DNA of 64,000 nt from Pristionchus mayeri (Eukaryota > Nematoda > Chromadorea > Rhabditida > Neodiplogasteridae), in the NCBI GenBank assembly GCA_036245805.1, contig BTRK01000006.1, positions 44,138,020 through 44,202,019 of the forward strand, read 5' to 3'. A program made the position numbers and the translations under genes. Positions 60,701 to 64,000 of this stretch are shown here, piece by piece (position 1 is the first letter of the stretch; each line of letters starts with the position of its first letter). A model generated the notes under the pieces. That model was not told where the DNA came from. It did no database searches and worked only from the letters and a program-made list of their open reading frames with translations.

Positions 60701-61088
60701 AGAAGATCTCTTCCATATTGGAAAACGCTACAATTTGATGTGTAGTTCATAGCAGCGGATTAGACGGTACAAGGTGCCGAGGAGGGACCTAAATCATGCA
60801 CCCACGAATTCTTATTCTTAACAGAAAACTGCCTTTTTCTTAATGCGATGGTGATACCGACTAAAGACTAAAGATCAAAGATCAAAGATAAATTTCAGCG
60901 CAGCCTTCAGCAGTGGCGGAGCGAGGCAGGCTGCTGAGTACCATGCAGAGAATCTGATCAAGGAAATGTCAACTGACGACATCGTCGAGATGATGAAAAG
61001 TCGCAAATTTCCACAGGAATGGGTCAAGTGCGCCATCGACGAGGACAAACTTCAGAATAACAATAGTATTTCCGCCCTCAAGCAGTAG
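57754..61088 (+). CDS. pnc-1: Nicotinamidase, PNC-1 ortholog (8 exons, 313 aa)
   Basis: Hydrolyses nicotinamide to nicotinate and ammonia, the entry step of NAD+ salvage in nematodes. Inferred exons: 57754-57825, 58400-58456, 58500-58604, 58885-58974, 59391-59525, 59824-59975, 60291-60431, 60899-61088; all joins keep frame. Isochorismatase-fold motifs are intact: VVVDYQNDF (catalytic Asp65), DWHPADH (metal ligands Asp109, His111), YPDHCV (His159), VNKGLD (catalytic Lys184) and CGLAYDICV (nucleophile Cys229). Length suits the family (about 310 aa). Residues 5-22 are hydrophobic, so the long form may be secreted or membrane-anchored. ATG 57754 is the first in frame after a stop at 57661. A second in-frame ATG at 58436 in exon 2, behind a 574-bp intron, would give a 277-aa form without that segment. 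Intron lengths range from 43 to 574 bp. Confidence 0.9.
57826..58399 (+). other. Intron 1 of nicotinamidase gene
   Basis: 574 bp, from GTGAGG to TATTTTCAG. It holds the GATA-type inverted repeat at 58227-58248 and a 116-codon open frame on the - strand (57875-58225) that resembles nothing I know. A second promoter for a short isoform could lie here. Confidence 0.6.
58227..58248. promoter_or_regulatory. Inverted pair of GATA-like sites
   Basis: ACGATAAG and CTTATCGT are perfect 8-bp inverted arms around a 6-bp centre. Each arm contains GATAAG, the core bound by GATA factors, which drive gut and skin genes in nematodes. It sits about 190 bp upstream of the internal ATG of the nicotinamidase gene. 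Function is inferred from the motif only. Confidence 0.3.
58975..59390 (+). other. Intron 4 of nicotinamidase gene
   Basis: 416 bp from GTGCGG to TTTTTTTCAG. Short open frames occur on both strands but none looks coding. Confidence 0.7.
59976..60290 (+). other. Intron 6 of nicotinamidase gene
   Basis: 315 bp from GTGCGG to GCTGCAG. It splits a Lys codon (phase 2). No feature seen. Confidence 0.7.
60432..60898 (+). other. Intron 7 of nicotinamidase gene
   Basis: 467 bp from GTGAAA to AATTTCAG. Two adjacent ATCAAAG heptamers (60874-60887), the core of TCF/LEF sites, lie near the acceptor. They may be a simple repeat. Nothing else is recognised. Confidence 0.65.
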
Positions 61089-61172
61089 TCGCCAAATGCG
61101 CTTTGTATTTTCTTGTACATTAATCTCCAATGACCAAATTATTGACAAAATATAAAATTATTGAAACAAATT

Positions 61173-61178
61173 AATAAA
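61173..61178 (+). promoter_or_regulatory. Poly(A) signal of nicotinamidase gene
   Basis: AATAAA 85 bp after the stop codon, in an A/T-rich stretch. Confidence 0.65.
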
Positions 61179-61291
61179 AAACTTGTCGATAAGATCGTGT
61201 CGGCCTCTACTCTATTCTGCGTGATAAGAGAGGTGAATGCGGGTTGCCTGTCTGCGAAAAGCAGTTCCGTGGTCGATTGATCCTTTTATTC

Positions 61292-61311
61292 TTCTTCTTT
61301 TTCTTGTCTAG
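61292..61311 (+). promoter_or_regulatory. Possible trans-splice acceptor for the transporter gene
   Basis: A pyrimidine-rich tract ends in TTGTCTAG, 133 bp after the upstream poly(A) signal. A second candidate, TTCTCAG, ends at 61426, one base before the ATG. In nematodes such sites often receive a spliced leader. Which one is used cannot be told from sequence. Confidence 0.3.
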
Positions 61312-61427
61312 CGTTTTGTATGGCAACAATCGAGAATATAATTCAAATAAAACCTTGATATTTTATGCCTGTATAATTGTCGTCCAACCATATTTGTTGT
61401 TATTCACGTCCTGAAACAGTTCTCAGA

Positions 61428-64000
61428 ATGGCCGATCGACGGTTCTCTGATGATTCTGGCTTTGATAATCAACTAAACTCAAAACCGGTAACGAAACTTA
61501 TGTATCCCTTAGTTTCCCTCCAATACAGGTTTCATGTTACAATTCAATCAACGGAGATACACTCAGTGATTCCATCGAGTTACGTGAAAGTGTGAGTGAA
61601 CTTTCCAAATAGCTCCTACGTTTCTCACATTCAGAAGAAGAAATCGCTGAGTCCCATCCAAACGGCGCTTGCGCCTGCTGGAAATCGTATAAAAATGCTG
61701 ATTCTGTGCGCGGTACTCTCGGCCGCGACCAACTTCCCAGTAAGATCCTCTTGATAAGGGCACAGATGGGCACGTCAAAGACACACGGGGGTGACCTTTA
61801 AAGAACGAAAGATGCGAGAGACGAGAGAGTGCAGAGAAATAGAGAACTCTTTCGCATTTGCATGATCTCCCTCTAGTCTTTTCCTGAGTGGATGTGGCTG
61901 GGATTATGCCAAAAAAGCCGTGTTATCGATATTTCGCATATTTTTCCAGGAAGGCTACTGCAATTCCTATCCAAACACCTCGTACAAGTCATTCCAGCAA
62001 ATGATCAATGGCAGTTACATAGCGAGAGGGTCCGAGGTTGCCGTTTCTTCCAATTCGAAAATGGCATCAATTTTCAGGACGGAATTTCCGATGAAGCTTA
62101 CACTTGGTATTGGTCGTTTGTTCTGAATATTTGGTTTGTCGGCGACCTGCTTGGAACATTTGTAACACCGTATTTTACTGATAATCTCGGGAGAAAGAGT
62201 AAGCAGCTTCTGAGAATAACGGAATTAACAGTAGCTATCACAGAGTCACTTCTCATTGCCAATTTCTGCGCGCTCTTCGGGGCCGTGCTTTCATTATCAT
62301 CAGTTCTCTTCTCGATTCCGGAGCTATTCATCGTCAGCCGCTTCACAACTTCGATCAGCTCAGGAATGAGCTTTGGCGGACTTATTCTCTTCCTGCAGGT
62401 TGGAGATATATTTAAAAAATATATAATTGAACAAAAACAAATTAGGAAGTAACGCCGACAGCAGAACGGGGCATAACCTCGTTCATCTGCGAGTCGACCT
62501 TCATCATGACTACTGCACTAGGAATCGGAGCGGGAATGGATTACATTTTCGGCCAGAATCTGCCCGTGCTAACTGGTGTGTTCAATTGCCTTCGAAATTC
62601 GAGTACCCATTTCTACGTTTTTCAGACTTTATTGACAGGCTGATTTGCGAGAGACTGTTCTATCTTTCTATCTTATTTTTTATTAATAATAATAATTTAC
62701 AGGAATCGCGATCATTCCTGCTGTTATTGCCATCGTAACTACTCTTCCACTTTGCGAAACTCCCAAGTTTTTGCTCATCAGCAAAAATAACCGTGCGGCT
62801 GCGCTAAAATCGCTTGAGTTCTATCGAGGTACCTTTTTTTAACAAATCGTACTTCCCTACTGCATAAATTCACCAATATTCAGGTGTGAGTGCCGAAAAC
62901 GAGAGCACTCTTGATGATATGCTTCTTGAGAAAGAAATGGGAGGCACAGAGCAAAATGTAAATCTTTTCAATTCATAAGAAATCGATAATTTGCCTGATG
63001 TAGGTCGCCCTGATATCCGGAATCATCGAAGTGTTCACCACTCGTCATCTTCGCATGGCTTTCATTCTCGGAGCTGCTGCTCTTCAAGTAGGGCAACCGT
63101 TCATGATTTAATGCTAAGCAGTAGTGTTGGTTATTCGAGCTTCGATGCAATGATGTGGTCTTCCATTTTCGAAAAGATTCCCATCACTTGCCCTCCAATT
63201 CGAGCTCACATTCGTTATCCGACTCTATTTCACACAATTTCAGATCACCGTCGGCATCTGGCCCATCGTCTACTTGTCCACCGATTTCTTGGCCGAAAAC
63301 TTCCCAGCTGAGCTTGCGCAGGTTCTTGTCGACATGGTCTCATCACATTACCATTTTTAGCTCGCATCGTTCGGTTTCATTGTTTTCGACTTCGTAGCGT
63401 CCCTCTTAGGCATTCTGTTCATCGAGAGGCGAGTTTGTCTTGTACATTTTAGTTGAATGAACCGTAACCAAGTAATCGATTGAATTTACCGCTGTGAGTG
63501 ACATGAAGAGATTGTAGAAGAATTTACATGTTGCACAATAGGTTTTTGTTACCTATTCGCGGAGTAGTTGTTTCAAATGAAAATACAATTCTTCCAGATA
63601 CAATCGTCGATCTCTTCTCATCTGGTTCGGCGCTGCGAATACGCTCTCCCTCTGCCTCTACATCGTCGCCGACCTGCTCATCCCCGTGTGGCAGCCGATC
63701 CGATGGGGGCAGATCGTCGCTCTCGTGCTGTTCGGAGTCACCTATGGGTAAGTTGCGATAGAGGAAAATCATAGTGTAGACCGATTTTGGACAATTTTCA
63801 AAGGAAAAGATCGTTTTCGAAACTGGGCTCGCGGGAGAACCCAGCTAGGCCAGTGTCAAAGTTCATGACACCAATATCTCACTAGTTGATCAAATCCCAG
63901 GTTCGCCGTTGGTCCAATCGCCTTCTTCATCACCTCCGAGCTTGTGCCGCAGAGAAATCGATCTATCGTGCAGTCATTGGTAAGATAAAGTTGAAAAAAA
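61428..64000 (+). CDS. SLC2-type (GLUT-like) major facilitator transporter, 3' end outside window
   Basis: Plasma-membrane solute carrier by family; substrate unknown. Thirteen exons seen, all in frame, giving 475 aa: 61428-61487, 61529-61591, 61635-61739, 61950-62036, 62078-62398, 62446-62575, 62703-62828, 62884-62957, 63004-63087, 63244-63321, 63361-63428, 63598-63747, 63901-63979; an intron then runs off the window. Family motifs in order: helix 1 from residue 62; sequons N85-T-S and N96-G-S in the first outer loop, where GLUTs are glycosylated; LGRK (142-145); EVTPTAERG (213-221); CETPKFL (273-279, for PESPRFL); ER-YN-RR (398-403); VGPIAFF...E (452-462). About 60-100 residues with helices 11-12 should remain. 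Intron 11 begins with GC. Residues usual in the sugar site differ (GIW for GIN, PIAF for PIPW), so glucose transport should not be assumed. Confidence 0.82.

Larger units (their letters stand above)
61089..61427 (+). other. 3' UTR and intergenic region between the two protein genes
   Basis: Contains the nicotinamidase poly(A) signal at 61173 and a pyrimidine-rich acceptor-like tract ending at 61311. No further gene seen. Confidence 0.6.

Noticed and set aside
60140..60745. A 201-codon open frame across exon 7 of the nicotinamidase gene
   Set aside because: It is out of frame with the conserved CGLAYDICV coding frame and lies mostly in introns.
61892..62452. A single 186-aa gene from the uninterrupted frame
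   Set aside because: Its first part is intron and out-of-frame exon. The real coding part begins at 62078 and belongs to the transporter.

Overview
This is nuclear DNA from a eukaryote, most likely a nematode. The evidence is a 5S rRNA that closely resembles nematode 5S, very short introns ending in TTTTCAG-like acceptors, and a nicotinamidase of the PNC-1 type. The exact species cannot be fixed from the sequence; a free-living rhabditid or diplogastrid with moderate GC would fit.

Positions 1-57447 are one uninterrupted tandem array of 5S rDNA. The unit is 439 bp: a 119-nt 5S gene plus a 320-bp spacer. I count 130 complete 5S genes on the + strand and 2 on the - strand. The array is already running at position 1, so its left end lies outside the window. 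About 95 copies match the consensus by eye. The rest carry a few recurrent substitutions that cluster by position, so the array is a mosaic of locally homogenised blocks, some with a higher-order repeat of 2, 4 or 5 units. No spliced-leader RNA gene is in the unit, unlike the 5S/SL1 unit of Caenorhabditis elegans.

The right end of the array is a fold-back. The last + strand copy (56685-56803) has lost its T-run terminators and faces an inverted copy across 77 bp. Two inverted units follow, and the array stops at 57447. It abuts directly a 78-bp - strand fragment that reads as the start of a histone H2B gene with a premature stop.

The remaining 6.4 kb is single-copy DNA with two same-strand protein genes. 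The first (57754-61088, 8 exons, 313 aa) encodes a nicotinamidase orthologous to PNC-1, which turns nicotinamide into nicotinate for NAD+ salvage. It has a hydrophobic N-terminus and a second in-frame start that would give a form without it. The second (61428 to beyond the window, 13 exons seen, 475 aa) encodes a major-facilitator transporter of the SLC2 (GLUT-like) type with several sugar-pocket residues replaced. The spacing between the two genes would allow an operon. All exon joins were inferred by eye from splice signals and protein family motifs.
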